Assembly: GCF_000185365.1 (NCBI RefSeq)
Contig: NZ_GL622241.1
Span: 1,609,160-1,673,159, forward strand
Direction: 5' to 3'
Length of the DNA: 64,000 nt
Origin: Enterococcus italicus DSM 15952
Lineage (GTDB): Bacteria; Bacillota; Bacilli; Lactobacillales; Enterococcaceae
Shown: piece after piece, positions 17,888-27,717 of the stretch
Layout: every line of letters begins with the position of its first letter
How positions within the stretch are numbered: position 1 is the stretch's first letter
Translations under genes and position numbers: made by a program
Notes under the pieces: model-generated
The model's input: the letters and a program-made list of their open reading frames with translations, nothing else
Databases searched by the model: none
What the model was told of the DNA's origin: nothing

Positions 17888-19468
17888 TTACATCAACTTA
17901 TGCAATTCAATCTGCGGGTACTTCTCCATAAACCATCTTTCAGCAAATTGATTTTCAAATAAAAACAACGGTTGGTCAAAACGGTCTTTCGCTAAGATAT
18001 TGCGACTAGAGCTCATCCGTTCATCCAAATCTTTCGGATCAATCCATCGAGCAATCTTATGGCCAAGCGGTGTCATAATGACTTCTGAGTTGTATTCATT
18101 CATCATACGATACTGGAAGACTTCAAATTGTAGCTGACCTACTGCACCCAAAATATATTCATCCGCTAAGTAAGTTTTGTACAGTTGAATCGCACCTTCT
18201 TGGACTAACTGATAAATGCCTTTATGAAATGACTTTTGCTTCATCACATTTTTAGCCGTGACTTTCATAAATAGCTCCGGCGTAAATGATGGCAATTCTT
18301 CATAATTGATCTTTAATTTACCTTCTGTTAACGTATCCCCAATTTGATAATTACCAGTATCGTAAACACCGATAATATCCCCGGCAACTGCTTGCTCGAT
18401 ATTTTCTCTCGCATCAGCCATAAATTGTGTCACGTTGTTTAGCTTCATTTTTTTACCCGTTCGCTGTAACGTCACATCCATGCCGCGTTCAAATGTTCCT
18501 GAACAAATTCGAACAAAGGCAATACGGTCACGATGGGCCGGATTCATATTTGCTTGAATTTTAAAGACGAAGCCTGAGAATTCTTCTTCATCTGGACGAA
18601 TCAATTCGCCATCGACTGTCATATTGCTATGCGGCGCAGGTGCGAATTTTAGGAATGTTTCTAAAAATGTTTGCACACCAAAGTTCGTTAATGCCGAGCC
18701 AAAAAAGACAGGCGTTTGATTTCCTTTTGCGATTTTTTCAACATCGAATGTATCGCCAGCTTCTTTCAATAACTCAACTTCTTCTAATACTTGATGATAT
18801 AAGCTGTTCTCAGTTAATGCATGATCGCCTGAAAGTTCACCATTCGCATCTAACTTAACAAAGCGTTGATCTCCATATTGCTCAGGACGATAAAATTCAA
18901 TGCGCTCATTATAAATATCATATAAGCCTTCTAATCCCCGTCCCATACCAATCGGCCAATTCATTGGGTAAGACTCAATATCCAATAGTTCCTCTAATTC
19001 TTCTAATAAGTCTAATGGTTCCCGACCATCACGATCCAACTTATTGATGAAGGTGAAAATTGGGATTCCTCTTTTTTTCACGACTTGAAAAAGTTTCTTT
19101 GTTTGCGCTTCAATCCCTTTGGCACTATCAATAACCATGACGGCACTATCCACTGCCATCAGTGTTCGATAAGTATCTTCAGAGAAATCCTCATGTCCTG
19201 GCGTATCTAAAATGTTTACTTTTTTATCTTGGTAATCAAATTGCATCACTGAACTTGTCACGGAAATCCCACGTTGTTTTTCAATTTCCATCCAGTCAGA
19301 TTTGGCAAAATTGCCCGTTTTTTTCCCTTTTACAGTTCCTGCTTGGCGAATAGCGCCGCCAAATAATAATAACTGCTCTGTGATAGTCGTTTTCCCAGCA
19401 TCCGGATGGGAAATAATCGCAAATGTTCGCCGACTATCTACCTGTTCTTTTAAATTTGTATTTTTCAT
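17888..19468 (-). CDS. prfC: Peptide chain release factor 3
   Basis: RF3 is a GTPase that removes RF1 or RF2 from the ribosome after peptide release. The 526-residue product has G1 HPDAGKTT (21-28), the switch region with [15 protein letters not shown]3 [14 protein letters not shown] and G4 NKLDRDGR, as in the RF3/EF-G group. Length and domain order match RF3 rather than tetracycline-resistance or LepA proteins. It faces the DUF1827 gene and shares its terminator. The clearest AGGAGG lies more than 20 bases before the ATG at 19468, so the start is supported mainly by similarity of the N-terminus ([16 protein letters not shown]). Confidence 0.96.
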   Translation of the reverse strand: MKNTNLKEQVDSRRTFAIISHPDAGKTTITEQLLLFGGAIRQAGTVKGKKTGNFAKSDWMEIEKQRGISVTSSVMQFDYQDKKVNILDTPGHEDFSEDTYRTLMAVDSAVMVIDSAKGIEAQTKKLFQVVKKRGIPIFTFINKLDRDGREPLDLLEELEELLDIESYPMNWPIGMGRGLEGLYDIYNERIEFYRPEQYGDQRFVKLDANGELSGDHALTENSLYHQVLEEVELLKEAGDTFDVEKIAKGNQTPVFFGSALTNFGVQTFLETFLKFAPAPHSNMTVDGELIRPDEEEFSGFVFKIQANMNPAHRDRIAFVRICSGTFERGMDVTLQRTGKKMKLNNVTQFMADARENIEQAVAGDIIGVYDTGNYQIGDTLTEGKLKINYEELPSFTPELFMKVTAKNVMKQKSFHKGIYQLVQEGAIQLYKTYLADEYILGAVGQLQFEVFQYRMMNEYNSEVIMTPLGHKIARWIDPKDLDERMSSSRNILAKDRFDQPLFLFENQFAERWFMEKYPQIELHKLM

Positions 19469-19596
19469 ATAGTATCACTCGTTAAGAGCACTTGCCTCCT
19501 CTTATAGCTTGTCTTACTTTCACAACTGATTTAGTATAGCATGATTTGAATGGTAAAAAAAGATTCCCTTTAGCAAGTAGCTTTTTCTTTTAAATT

Positions 19597-20100
19597 TTAT
19601 TGGCGGTAGTAATAGGTTTCTGGTGAATAGTTTCCGCCTTGTTGCGCTATGACAACTCGTGGTCTAGATGTATCCGAGCGATCGCCGTCAGGATTTTCAA
19701 AGCCAATTTTAAATAATCCTAAGGCTGCACCCGTCGTACCATCAGTCAAACTGGCATATGGGATCGTACTCGTTTGATCCGAATTTTCCACGCCATGTAC
19801 TGTTAAATTCTTATTTGTAGACCCATCAGAATAAATAATTAACGTATCTCCTGTACCATTTTCCCACGTACCTACTAAAGAAGCCAAATTATTATTGTTA
19901 ATTTCTTCAATATTTAAATCTGTTTCACCTTGGTTTTCAGCTGATTCGGTTATCAATTCTTGACTACTGGTACTTGTTACTGAGGTAGTTGAAGTAGTGC
20001 TAGTCAGTTCACTTTTTGAAGTCGATGAGCTAGTTTCTTCGGCACTTTGACAGCCACTTAGTAAAAGTACTGGTACAAATAATAAAAATAGTTTTTTCAT
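19597..20100 (-). CDS. Putative lipoprotein with a Ser/Thr-rich linker
   Basis: This encodes a 167-residue exported protein. The ATG at 20100 follows GGGAGGGAGG. A signal peptide MKKLFLLFVPVLLLSGC ends in a lipobox with Cys17, so it should be lipid-anchored on the outer face of the membrane. Residues about 20-60 are rich in Ser and Thr and probably form a flexible stalk. The C-terminal part (about 75-167) begins LVGTWENGTGDTLIIYSDGS and looks beta-rich, like small surface domains of the SLVGTW type seen in other Lactobacillales. I do not recognise a function. It is a single-gene unit between prfC and the CNNM-family gene. Confidence 0.85.
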   Translation of the reverse strand: MKKLFLLFVPVLLLSGCQSAEETSSSTSKSELTSTTSTTSVTSTSSQELITESAENQGETDLNIEEINNNNLASLVGTWENGTGDTLIIYSDGSTNKNLTVHGVENSDQTSTIPYASLTDGTTGAALGLFKIGFENPDGDRSDTSRPRVVIAQQGGNYSPETYYYRQ

Positions 20101-20197
20101 GTCCCTCCCTCCCAATTCGTGTTCTTGATTTTAACCATTCAATAAGATTATTCGTCTTATCTTTATTTTACTATATGAGTTGTGATATGGCGAAGTA

Positions 20198-20234
20198 CAA
20201 AAAGGACGTGTGACAAACTTCTGTCACACGCCTT
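20198..20234 (-). terminator. GTGTGACA-type hairpin upstream of the lipoprotein gene
   Basis: On the minus strand AAGGCGTGTGACA and TGTCACACGTCCTT pair and a T run follows. It lies about 130 bases after the CNNM-family gene and is the third member of the hairpin family also seen after accA and clpE. Confidence 0.8.
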
Positions 20235-20250
20235 AACATACATAACCGAT

Positions 20251-20334
20251 TTATAAAAGTTACTCCCTCAACATTCAGTCAAAAACTTGAGAAGCAATTT
20301 TCGGAATTTCGCGATTTATTGCTGAGAGCTTACT
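20251..20334 (-). repeat. Degenerate copy of the 121-bp hairpin repeat
   Basis: Read on the minus strand, segments AGCTCTcaGCAATAA, AAAATTGCTtCTCAA and GTTTTTGACT follow each other in the same order and spacing as in the tandem units at 27715-27957. It lies in the 3' region of the CNNM-family gene, in sense orientation, as the tandem copies do for rlmD. The match is by eye, roughly two thirds of positions. Confidence 0.55.
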
Positions 20335-20363
20335 GGATAAGCCCTAATCTTTCTGCAATTTTT

Positions 20364-21740
20364 TTATCTTCTTGGCTCGTCATCCTCGAAGTCTTTTTTG
20401 AAGAAGCGACGTTCCTCCTCGGGATCTTCATTTTCTTCTTGAATTTCGCTAAAGACAACTTTTATTTTTAAGACACGGCTTCCTTCCATTTCTTCGGAAG
20501 TTAGCGTTATATTATCAACCTTAAATGATAACTTTTCACCTTCATCAGGAATCGTTCCTAATGCTGTAATCAAATAGCCAGCCATGGTATCTACATCCGA
20601 CATGTGCAAATTCGTTTCAAATAATTCATTGAATTCATCAATTAACATCCGACCTTGGATAAGGTACTCTTGATCTGATATTTTCTCATATAGATTCTCA
20701 ACTTCGTCTGTTTCGTCGTCAATCTCGCCGACAATTTCCTCTAATAAATCTTCCAACGTCACAATCCCTACCACACCACCATATTCATCTAATAGGATAG
20801 CCATTTGGTTTTGTGTTCGCTTCAATTCATATAATAAATCATCAATAAAGACAGTTTCTGGGACAAATAGTGGTTCTTGCAAGATTTCTTGTAGCACTAA
20901 TTGATCAAAACCAACTTTGTAAGCTGCTTTTAATAAATTTTTGGTATGCAAGACACCAATGACTTTATCTTTGTCTTCATTATAGACTGGAATTCTAGAG
21001 AAGTTTTCTTGTAAGACTCTGGTTAAGATTTCACTTACTGAATCATTTACGTCTACCATAAATGCATCCGTACGAGGGACCATTACTTCACGTGCTACTT
21101 TTGTATCTAAAGAAAAGACACCTTGTAGCATTTCAAGTTCGTCATCCTCTAGGACACCTTCTGTTTCAAGCATATAACGCATTTCATCACGCGTCATTTT
21201 TTCGTCTACATCATCAAATTTCATTGGGGTAATTCTAGCCAATAAGCTTGTCGAAGCCGACAGCAACCATACGAATGGTTTCATCACGATTCCTATTGCT
21301 TGAATCACTCCTGAGGTAGCCTGTGCAATTTCTTCTGATTTGTTTAATGCCACTCGTTTTGGATAAAGCTCACCAAATACAATTGATACGTAGGTCAAAA
21401 CAGCTAAAATAATCAGATTTGCAAGACTCTTTGCAACAGATGTGCCACCTAGTACTGGTGCCAACTTAGCCGTCAAACTCTCTGCCAAGGAAGCCCCTGA
21501 CAAAATGTTTACTAAGGTAATCCCAACTTGGATTGTCGATAAGAAATTAGTGGGATTTTCAAGAATCTTCAACAACTTTTTGGATTTAAGATTTCCCTCT
21601 TCTGCTTTTTGTTCCACACGATTTTTGTTGATGGATACAACAGAAATTTCGGCGGCAGCCAGAAAAGCATTGATCAGTGTTAAAACAATCAAAATTAAAA
21701 TTTGCGCTAAAAGCGACTGACTCTCGGGGTCAGCATTCAT
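20364..21740 (-). CDS. CNNM/CBS-domain membrane protein of the hemolysin C (CorC) family
   Basis: This 458-residue protein has the three-part HlyC/CorC layout. An N-terminal CNNM (DUF21) membrane domain has four hydrophobic segments (about 1-190). A tandem CBS pair (about 210-330) includes VMVPRTDAFMVDV and GIVTLEDLLEEIVGEIDDE. A C-terminal CorC/transporter-associated domain covers about 345-430. Relatives are thought to take part in magnesium or cobalt efflux; the hemolysin label is historical. The acidic tail ends in EDPEEERRFFKKDFEDD. It lies after the AI-2E family gene on the same strand. Confidence 0.9.
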   Translation of the reverse strand: MNADPESQSLLAQILILIVLTLINAFLAAAEISVVSINKNRVEQKAEEGNLKSKKLLKILENPTNFLSTIQVGITLVNILSGASLAESLTAKLAPVLGGTSVAKSLANLIILAVLTYVSIVFGELYPKRVALNKSEEIAQATSGVIQAIGIVMKPFVWLLSASTSLLARITPMKFDDVDEKMTRDEMRYMLETEGVLEDDELEMLQGVFSLDTKVAREVMVPRTDAFMVDVNDSVSEILTRVLQENFSRIPVYNEDKDKVIGVLHTKNLLKAAYKVGFDQLVLQEILQEPLFVPETVFIDDLLYELKRTQNQMAILLDEYGGVVGIVTLEDLLEEIVGEIDDETDEVENLYEKISDQEYLIQGRMLIDEFNELFETNLHMSDVDTMAGYLITALGTIPDEGEKLSFKVDNITLTSEEMEGSRVLKIKVVFSEIQEENEDPEEERRFFKKDFEDDEPRR

Positions 21741-21772
21741 AGTTTTTTCTCTCCTTATTCATAAAAAAATAG

Positions 21773-21800
21773 TAAAAAAAAGCATGGATAAATCCATGCT
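21773..21800 (-). terminator. Terminator of the AI-2E family gene
   Basis: AGCATGGAT and its complement form a short perfect stem followed by eight T on the minus strand, ten bases after the stop. Confidence 0.88.
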
Positions 21801-21809
21801 AAAATCGTA

Positions 21810-22949
21810 TCACAAAGATTCTTTCTTTGCAACAGAATCCTTTTTGCTCTCGTCATCTTTATGACTTCTGGCATCTTGAATCATTTTATAAACAAAAACA
21901 ATAATTGTACGACAGATTGCATAGAAAGGTACGCCTAGAAAGATACCTAATAAGCCTGCTAAATTACCAGCTACTAGCAAAACGATGATAATTGTCAATG
22001 GGTGGATTGCGAGTGACTTGCCGATAACATTCGGATAGATGATGTTTCCATCTAATTGTTGCACGACTAAAACTACAATACAGCACAACAATGCTTTGAA
22101 TGGATCATTGAAGATTGTTACCAAAACAGCTGGTAATAGACCGAAATACGGGCCCAGATAAGGAATCAAGTTAGCCAAACCAGCAATGACCCCAAATAAG
22201 AAGGCAAAATCGACACCAATCAGCCAATAACCTAAAAAAGTAAAGGTTCCGACAAAAAGACATTCAATCGCTTGACCACTAATATAATTCGAGAGTGTCT
22301 TATTAAGCTGTCCCATCAAGTCTGACACTTGGGAGCTACGTTTTGGTGATAAGACTTTTTCGACGTTTGGTACAAATTTATGACCATCTTTTAACATATA
22401 AAACAAAATAAATGGCGCGGTAATCACTATCATCGCCGCATTGGCAATTGTCGATACGATTGAGCCCAAGCTACTAGAAAGGCCACTTAAAAAATTTTGC
22501 AAAATTGATCCATATGAAAGGTTAAATTTATCAAGTTCCTCCATCACATCCACTTTTTTTAACCACTCTGTTTGTGAAATATTATAGAGCCAACTTTCCA
22601 CATCTGAAACAAATGATGGGATATTTGTCGCTAGTTGGGCAATTTGGTTGACCAAATTCGGAATAACACTGACAACAATCAAGACTAGTGCCACTATTAA
22701 TAAAATAAATACTAGGGCAATCGCTAAAATTCGTTTAAAGTGGAACCGCTCTGTTAATAAACTAACCACTGGGTTTAAGAGGTAATACAAAAACCCTGCA
22801 ATTAAAACAGGTATAAATAAGGTAGAAAAAAATGTTCCTACTGGTTGAAACAAAAACCCAATCTTACTCAGTACGTAGATGAGTGTCGCACCAATCAAAA
22901 TTTCTACAGACCAAAAAAGCAAATGTTGTCTCTTTTTTGAATTTAGCAA
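21810..22949 (-). CDS. AI-2E family transporter
   Basis: This 379-residue membrane protein has the profile of the AI-2E/UPF0118 family. Paired hydrophobic segments lie near the N-terminus (about 12-85), a long soluble helical region at about 90-150 and further membrane segments from about 155 to 345. Family hallmarks are visible in GVIAGLANLIPYLGPYFG and NIIYPNVIGKSLAIHPL. Members are linked to quorum-signal export or to Na+/H+ antiport, and the substrate here cannot be stated. The start is a TTG at 22949 after GGGGGAAG. The C-terminal tail is short and charged. Confidence 0.9.
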   Translation of the reverse strand: MLNSKKRQHLLFWSVEILIGATLIYVLSKIGFLFQPVGTFFSTLFIPVLIAGFLYYLLNPVVSLLTERFHFKRILAIALVFILLIVALVLIVVSVIPNLVNQIAQLATNIPSFVSDVESWLYNISQTEWLKKVDVMEELDKFNLSYGSILQNFLSGLSSSLGSIVSTIANAAMIVITAPFILFYMLKDGHKFVPNVEKVLSPKRSSQVSDLMGQLNKTLSNYISGQAIECLFVGTFTFLGYWLIGVDFAFLFGVIAGLANLIPYLGPYFGLLPAVLVTIFNDPFKALLCCIVVLVVQQLDGNIIYPNVIGKSLAIHPLTIIIVLLVAGNLAGLLGIFLGVPFYAICRTIIVFVYKMIQDARSHKDDESKKDSVAKKESL

Positions 22950-23084
22950 TAGACTTCCCCCTTTTATAGACTTTATTATATGTTATTTAGGCATAAAAGA
23001 AAACTTTAGGGTCAATTTTCTACTTCTTTACAGTGTGAGAAAAAAAAGTGTATAGTTATCCTAATAAAACGATGAGGTGACCAG

Positions 23085-23522
23085 ATGATCATAAGACAAA
23101 CAAAAGATACGTTAAGCCAAATATATTTGGATGCATTAGCTTTACGAAAAGAAGTCTTTGTAGATGAACAAAAAGTGCCAGTAGAGCTAGAAATCGATCA
23201 AGATGAAGCACATGCGATTCATTTCGTATTGTATGAAGCAAGCCAACCGATAGCGACAGCGCGTATTCTAGAAAAAGCGAATGGTGTGGCAAAACTACAA
23301 CGGATGGCTGTCAAAAAAACTGCTAGAGGAACCGGCAATGGTGCACTACTAATAAAAGAAATCGAAAAAAGATGTGAAGAACTAGCATTTACTCGTATTG
23401 AATTAGGCGCACAAGTAACCGCAGAAGGATTCTATCGAGCACTGGGCTTCAAACCCTTTGGTGACTACTTTCAAGATGCAGGTATCAAGCATATTGCTAT
23501 GCAAAAAGCACTTACGGAGTAA
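23085..23522 (+). CDS. GNAT family N-acetyltransferase
   Basis: This 145-residue protein is a single GNAT domain. The N-terminal segment VDEQKVPVELEIDQDEAHAIHF resembles the YjcF/ElaA-like subgroup. The acetyl-CoA loop is in QRMAVKKTARGTGNGALLI (about 69-87), and GFYRALGFKPFGDYFQDAGIKH near the end is typical. The acceptor is unknown. A GAGGTGACC ribosome site precedes the ATG at 23085. It is a single-gene unit, divergent from the AI-2E gene and convergent with ntdP, with a palindromic element after it. Confidence 0.88.
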   Translation: MIIRQTKDTLSQIYLDALALRKEVFVDEQKVPVELEIDQDEAHAIHFVLYEASQPIATARILEKANGVAKLQRMAVKKTARGTGNGALLIKEIEKRCEELAFTRIELGAQVTAEGFYRALGFKPFGDYFQDAGIKHIAMQKALTE

Positions 23523-23573
23523 AGTTGGTGTAGCTAATTCATCGTATAGCGTCAAAAAATAGCTATTAGCAAA

Positions 23574-23628
23574 AGACCATAGAATCTAAAAGTTTAAGAA
23601 ACAACTTTCGAATTCTATGGTCTTTTTG
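23574..23628. repeat. 50-bp palindromic element, copy A
   Basis: AGACCATAGAAT and ATTCTATGGTCT pair perfectly over 12 bases, with an inner AAAGTT/AACTTT stem and a T run after it. Two relatives lie at 27991-28047 and 63161-63214. It sits between convergent genes and may act as a terminator. Confidence 0.75.
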
Positions 23629-23679
23629 CATGTAGCTGAACACTTCTGTCTCAGCTTTCTGGACTACTTTCATAGTCGA

Positions 23680-24213
23680 TTATCTTTGTGACAATTGCTT
23701 ATAGCGATCATACCAGATATCAACATACCCTTCAGAAAACGGCCCTTCCCCATTATTTATCCAATCAACCAAAATTTTGACATTTTCTTTCAAAATAAAG
23801 TCAATATCACGAGGATAGTGCATCATCTTCTTGTGTAGCTCGTATTCATCGACGTCAAGTAGGCGCTTTTCACCATCAGGAAATACTTTAATGTCCAAAT
23901 CATAGTCAATGTATTTTAGTGCTTCTTCATCCAAAAGATAAGGCGAAGCTAGATTGCAATAATAAGAAACACCTTTTTCTCGAATCATCGCAATGACATT
24001 GAACCAATATTTTTTATGAAAGTATACAATGGCTGGTTCACGTGTAACCCAACGTCTACCATCTGATTCCGTGACCAACGTATGGTCATTTAATCCAATC
24101 ATTGAATATTCGCTTGTCTTCAATACCATGGTATCACGCCACGTCCGGTGCAAATTGCCATCGTGTTTGTAGCTTTGAATGCTGACAAACTCTCCTTCTT
24201 TCGGAACTCGCAT
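23680..24213 (-). CDS. ntdP: Nucleoside tri/diphosphatase NtdP (DUF402)
   Basis: This 177-residue protein matches the DUF402/NtdP (YgaC) family, which in staphylococci and bacilli hydrolyses nucleoside tri- and diphosphates. Conserved stretches include [32 protein letters not shown], the acidic core [20 protein letters not shown] and [12 protein letters not shown], where acidic residues bind metal. Length and composition fit. It is cytoplasmic, lies downstream of mutY-recX on the same strand and probably has its own promoter. GAAGGG before the ATG at 24213 is the ribosome site. Confidence 0.92.
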   Translation of the reverse strand: MRVPKEGEFVSIQSYKHDGNLHRTWRDTMVLKTSEYSMIGLNDHTLVTESDGRRWVTREPAIVYFHKKYWFNVIAMIREKGVSYYCNLASPYLLDEEALKYIDYDLDIKVFPDGEKRLLDVDEYELHKKMMHYPRDIDFILKENVKILVDWINNGEGPFSEGYVDIWYDRYKQLSQR

Positions 24214-24316
24214 AGCAACCCTTCCCTCAGCGAAACATCAACGCAATAGTTTGGTGGAATCCACCAATATCAGTAATATTATAACAATAAAAAATTTTTT
24301 TGCCTAGCACTATTCT

Positions 24317-25462
24317 TTATTGTTTCCCATTTTTCTTCAATTGCTCGACAAGTTTCTGCTGGGGCTTTGGAAAGACATAATTAGTGAAGTCCTTTTGTTT
24401 GACCCAATTTAACTCTTGACTCACATCTTGACCAACTTTGCGACCATAAAACAAAAGTACGTGCCATTTTAAGTGACTAAAGATATGGGTCACTTCTCCT
24501 AAATGACGTGTTTGCCAAATGACATCACCATAATCTGGAAATGGCTCAATCGTCTCCTCTGCGACTAGATCTAGATCAAGCTGCTGGTCACTTTTATCCC
24601 ATGTACGCTGAATGGTCCGGTACTCGTCCTCTGATACCTCTTGCATTGGAAAGAGCCACATATTGGCTAACAAACCTTCAGATAGCCGCTTCACTAAGGC
24701 AAACTCATGGTCCACATTCTCAATCGCCGCAGCCAAATAATACAGGTTCTTTGGTTTTTGTTTTTTTGATTTAACAGGAAAAGCAGTGGTCTGCTCCGTT
24801 TTATACGCATAACAAAAATTGATAAGCGGACAGCGCTGGCAATCTGGAGAAGTCGGCGTGCAAATACTCGAGCCTAAATCCATAAAGGCTTGATTCATCT
24901 CTCCAGGTTCCACCGGCGATAATATATCGCGCACATACGCGTCAAACACTTTCCGCGTGCTGGCTTTTGCGATGTCGTCAGTGATGCCAAATAGACGACT
25001 GGTGACGCGCATCACATTGCCGTCAATAGCCGGCTCAGCAATGCCAAATGCAATACTTGCAATCGCACCTGTAGTGTACGGCCCAATTCCCTTTAATTCA
25101 CGAATCTCCGCGACCCTTTTTGGAAATTGACCCCCATACTCAGTGACAATTTGTTTGGCCGCGACTTGTAAATTCCTAGCTCGTGAATAATAGCCTAACC
25201 CTTCCCAGACTTTTAGTAATTTGTCTTCCGGTGCATTAGCTAAGTCCTGAATGGTAGGAAATTCTTTCATAAAGCGGTAATAATAACCAATGACCGTTTC
25301 AACTCTGGTCTGTTGGAGCATAATTTCTGAAATCCAAATCGCATAGGGATCTCGGTATTCCCGCCAAGGTAATTGGCGCTTCTCGCGATGGTACCAAATT
25401 AAAAAGGCCTCTTGAAAAGCGCTAATAGTTGCTTGTGACCAGTTCGTTTTATTCTGACTCAT
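24317..25462 (-). CDS. mutY: A/G-specific adenine glycosylase
   Basis: MutY removes adenine mispaired with guanine or 8-oxoguanine. The 381-residue product has the catalytic Glu46 in SEIMLQQTRV, the helix-hairpin-helix ELKGIGPYTTGAIAS, Asp147 in AIDGNVMRV and the iron-sulfur cysteines C201, C208, C211 and C217 with C-x6-C-x2-C-x5-C spacing. A C-terminal NUDIX-like domain (about 235-370) for 8-oxoguanine recognition ends with FSHLKWHV. Its first 14 bases overlap the end of recX, so the two are translated together. Confidence 0.97.
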   Translation of the reverse strand: MSQNKTNWSQATISAFQEAFLIWYHREKRQLPWREYRDPYAIWISEIMLQQTRVETVIGYYYRFMKEFPTIQDLANAPEDKLLKVWEGLGYYSRARNLQVAAKQIVTEYGGQFPKRVAEIRELKGIGPYTTGAIASIAFGIAEPAIDGNVMRVTSRLFGITDDIAKASTRKVFDAYVRDILSPVEPGEMNQAFMDLGSSICTPTSPDCQRCPLINFCYAYKTEQTTAFPVKSKKQKPKNLYYLAAAIENVDHEFALVKRLSEGLLANMWLFPMQEVSEDEYRTIQRTWDKSDQQLDLDLVAEETIEPFPDYGDVIWQTRHLGEVTHIFSHLKWHVLLFYGRKVGQDVSQELNWVKQKDFTNYVFPKPQQKLVEQLKKNGKQ

Positions 25463-26246
25463 CTATACATTCCCTATCTATAAACTCTTGAATCTGCTCG
25501 ATTGCAAATCCTTTCGCATATAAGCCTTGTTTTACTTTTTGTCTTCTTTTAACGAGCGACAAACGCTGATTTTTGCGCCAAAGCAACCAGCCCGCCTTCT
25601 CCAACGCCAAGTTTTCTTCTTGTTCATCTTCTTCAATCTCTATCTGTCCCATCACTTGTTCGATAACTTGAGATTGATAACCTTTTTGAAGCAAGCCTAA
25701 CCGAATTTTTTGCAGTCGTTCGCGATGACTTTTGTGATGAATGCGCTGATTTAATTTCATCGCCGTGCGAAGTGCTAAGTCAACTTCACTTTGCTCGTCA
25801 AACAATTGGAGCGCATCTTGAATAATTGTTTCTTTTATCCCTTTTTGCTTCAGTTTTTGTTGAATTTGCTTTGGTCCTTTATCGGATAACGCAAGCTGAG
25901 TGCGGACATAGCTCTGCGCATAAAAAGTATCGTCAATCACCTGTAGTTCCGCGAGTCGCTCGATAATTTTTTTGCGATTTTCACTGGTAAATTCCTTTTC
26001 TTTCAAAAAGCGGTCGACTTCTTGGACTGTTCGCAATTGATAACTAATATAGTTTAAAGCAAGTTGCAACCCGCGATCATAGCTCGCTTTATACACAAGC
26101 TTGTCCCACTCGTCTGAGCTAAGTTCATTGTCTTTTATTAAGCGAAATTCCACTAGCAAATCTTCTGAGACAAGTAATGAAACATCATTGTCAAATTCTA
26201 CTTGGTAGCTATCTTTTTTATGTTTGCTTACCTTTATGACTTTCAT
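25449..26246 (-). CDS. recX: Recombination regulator RecX
   Basis: RecX binds RecA filaments and limits recombination and the SOS response. The 265-residue product has the RecX three-helix repeats, with ALNYISYQLRTVQEVDRFLKEK at 60-81 and RVRTQL-like helices, then KGPKQIQQKLKQKGI. Its length is in the range of Firmicutes RecX proteins (about 260-270), longer than the proteobacterial type. It overlaps mutY by 14 bases and is divergent from rlmD with about 95 bases between starts. Confidence 0.93.
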   Translation of the reverse strand: MKVIKVSKHKKDSYQVEFDNDVSLLVSEDLLVEFRLIKDNELSSDEWDKLVYKASYDRGLQLALNYISYQLRTVQEVDRFLKEKEFTSENRKKIIERLAELQVIDDTFYAQSYVRTQLALSDKGPKQIQQKLKQKGIKETIIQDALQLFDEQSEVDLALRTAMKLNQRIHHKSHRERLQKIRLGLLQKGYQSQVIEQVMGQIEIEEDEQEENLALEKAGWLLWRKNQRLSLVKRRQKVKQGLYAKGFAIEQIQEFIDRECIDESE

Positions 26247-26340
26247 GCGCCCAACTCCAATCCTTTTTCAGTGTACCATATTTTTTTCGGCTCGGCATGT
26301 ATGTTACAATTAGAAGAATACAATTTCAAAGGAGCTTTCA

Positions 26341-27717
26341 ATGATACAAGCAGCAATCAAAAAAGGGCAAACAGTCCAACTAAAAATCAAACGATTAGGC
26401 ATAAACGGGGAAGGAATCGGGTATTTTCGTAATCTAATTCTATTCATTCCAAACGCCCTACCTGGTGAAGAAGTCGTGGCGACAGTAACCAACGTTTCGC
26501 AAAAATTTGCTGAAGGCCAAGTCACTAAAATTGTCAAAAAAAGCCCCAATCGTATCACACCACCTTGCCATGTTTATGAAGAATGCGGGGGCTGTCAACT
26601 ACAACATCTATCCTACAACAAGCAACTGGTATTTAAGCGGGATTTACTAAAGCAAGCACTGCAAAAATTCAAACCAAAAGGCTACCAAGAATTTGACTTA
26701 CGACCAACGATTGGCATGGATGATCCTTGGCATTACCGTAATAAAGCTCAATTCCAACTAAGATATTCTAATAAGCGTCAACGAATTGAAGCTGGACTCT
26801 ATCGTCCGAATAGTCACGAACTAGTGCCGATTGATGATTGCTTAGTTCAAGAGCCGCAAACGCAGCAAGTCCTAAACACAACGGTCCAACTCTTAAACAA
26901 ATACAACGTACCTGTTTATGACGAGAAGAAAAACAGCGGCATCTTTCGGACATTGATGGTGCGAATTGGTGTCATAACCAATGAACTACAACTTGTCTTT
27001 ATTACCAATTCAGAAAAATTTCCATCCAAACAAGCACTAATAAGAGAACTGACGACTCGTTTACCAAACGTCGTATCAATCATGCAAAATATCCAAAACA
27101 AAAAGACTTCGCTCGTAATGGGTGAGAAAACGGTCAACCTTTGGGGCAAAGATACAATTGAAGAACAAATCAACGAAGTAACGTTTGATTTATCCGCACG
27201 CGCCTTCTTCCAATTAAATCCTTATCAGACAAGTGTTCTCTATCAAGAAGCCATTCGTGCTCTTGACTATCAGTCGTCAGATACTGTCATTGACGCCTAT
27301 TGTGGTGTCGGAACAATTGGTTTAAGTGTCGCCCCATTTGTTAAACAAGTCCGTGGCATGGATACCATTTCGCAAGCAATTACCGATGCCAAAAAAAATG
27401 CCCAACGAAAAGGACTTACAAATACGCACTATGAGACTGGCACCGCTGAAGATCTGATTCCAAAATGGGTGAAAGATGGCTACCATGCAGATGCCATCGT
27501 CGTTGACCCACCACGCACCGGTTTGGATGACAAATTATTACAAACCCTCTTGCGTCACCCTAGCAAACGGTTGGTCTATGTCTCTTGTAACGTCTCCACC
27601 CTCGCACGTGACCTCGTACAACTGGCAAAAGTCTATCGTGTTGATTATTTGCAATCTGTCGATATGTTTCCCCAGACTGCTCGCTGCGAAGTCGTCGTAA
27701 AACTAACTAAAAAATAG
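26341..27717 (+). CDS. rlmD: 23S rRNA (uracil-C5)-methyltransferase RlmD
   Basis: This is an RlmD/RlmCD-type enzyme that puts a methyl group on C5 of a uracil in 23S rRNA using SAM. The 458-residue product has an N-terminal TRAM domain (about 5-65), then C-x5-C-x2-C (Cys76, 82, 85) for an iron-sulfur cluster. The SAM site is DAYCGVGTIGLSVA, and VVDPPRTGLD and the nucleophile cysteine in VYVSCNVSTLARDL follow. In Firmicutes one such enzyme can methylate two positions, so RlmCD is an alternative name. AAAGGAG precedes the ATG. The stop codon TAG is the first bases of the tandem repeat that follows. Confidence 0.94.
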   Translation: MIQAAIKKGQTVQLKIKRLGINGEGIGYFRNLILFIPNALPGEEVVATVTNVSQKFAEGQVTKIVKKSPNRITPPCHVYEECGGCQLQHLSYNKQLVFKRDLLKQALQKFKPKGYQEFDLRPTIGMDDPWHYRNKAQFQLRYSNKRQRIEAGLYRPNSHELVPIDDCLVQEPQTQQVLNTTVQLLNKYNVPVYDEKKNSGIFRTLMVRIGVITNELQLVFITNSEKFPSKQALIRELTTRLPNVVSIMQNIQNKKTSLVMGEKTVNLWGKDTIEEQINEVTFDLSARAFFQLNPYQTSVLYQEAIRALDYQSSDTVIDAYCGVGTIGLSVAPFVKQVRGMDTISQAITDAKKNAQRKGLTNTHYETGTAEDLIPKWVKDGYHADAIVVDPPRTGLDDKLLQTLLRHPSKRLVYVSCNVSTLARDLVQLAKVYRVDYLQSVDMFPQTARCEVVVKLTKK

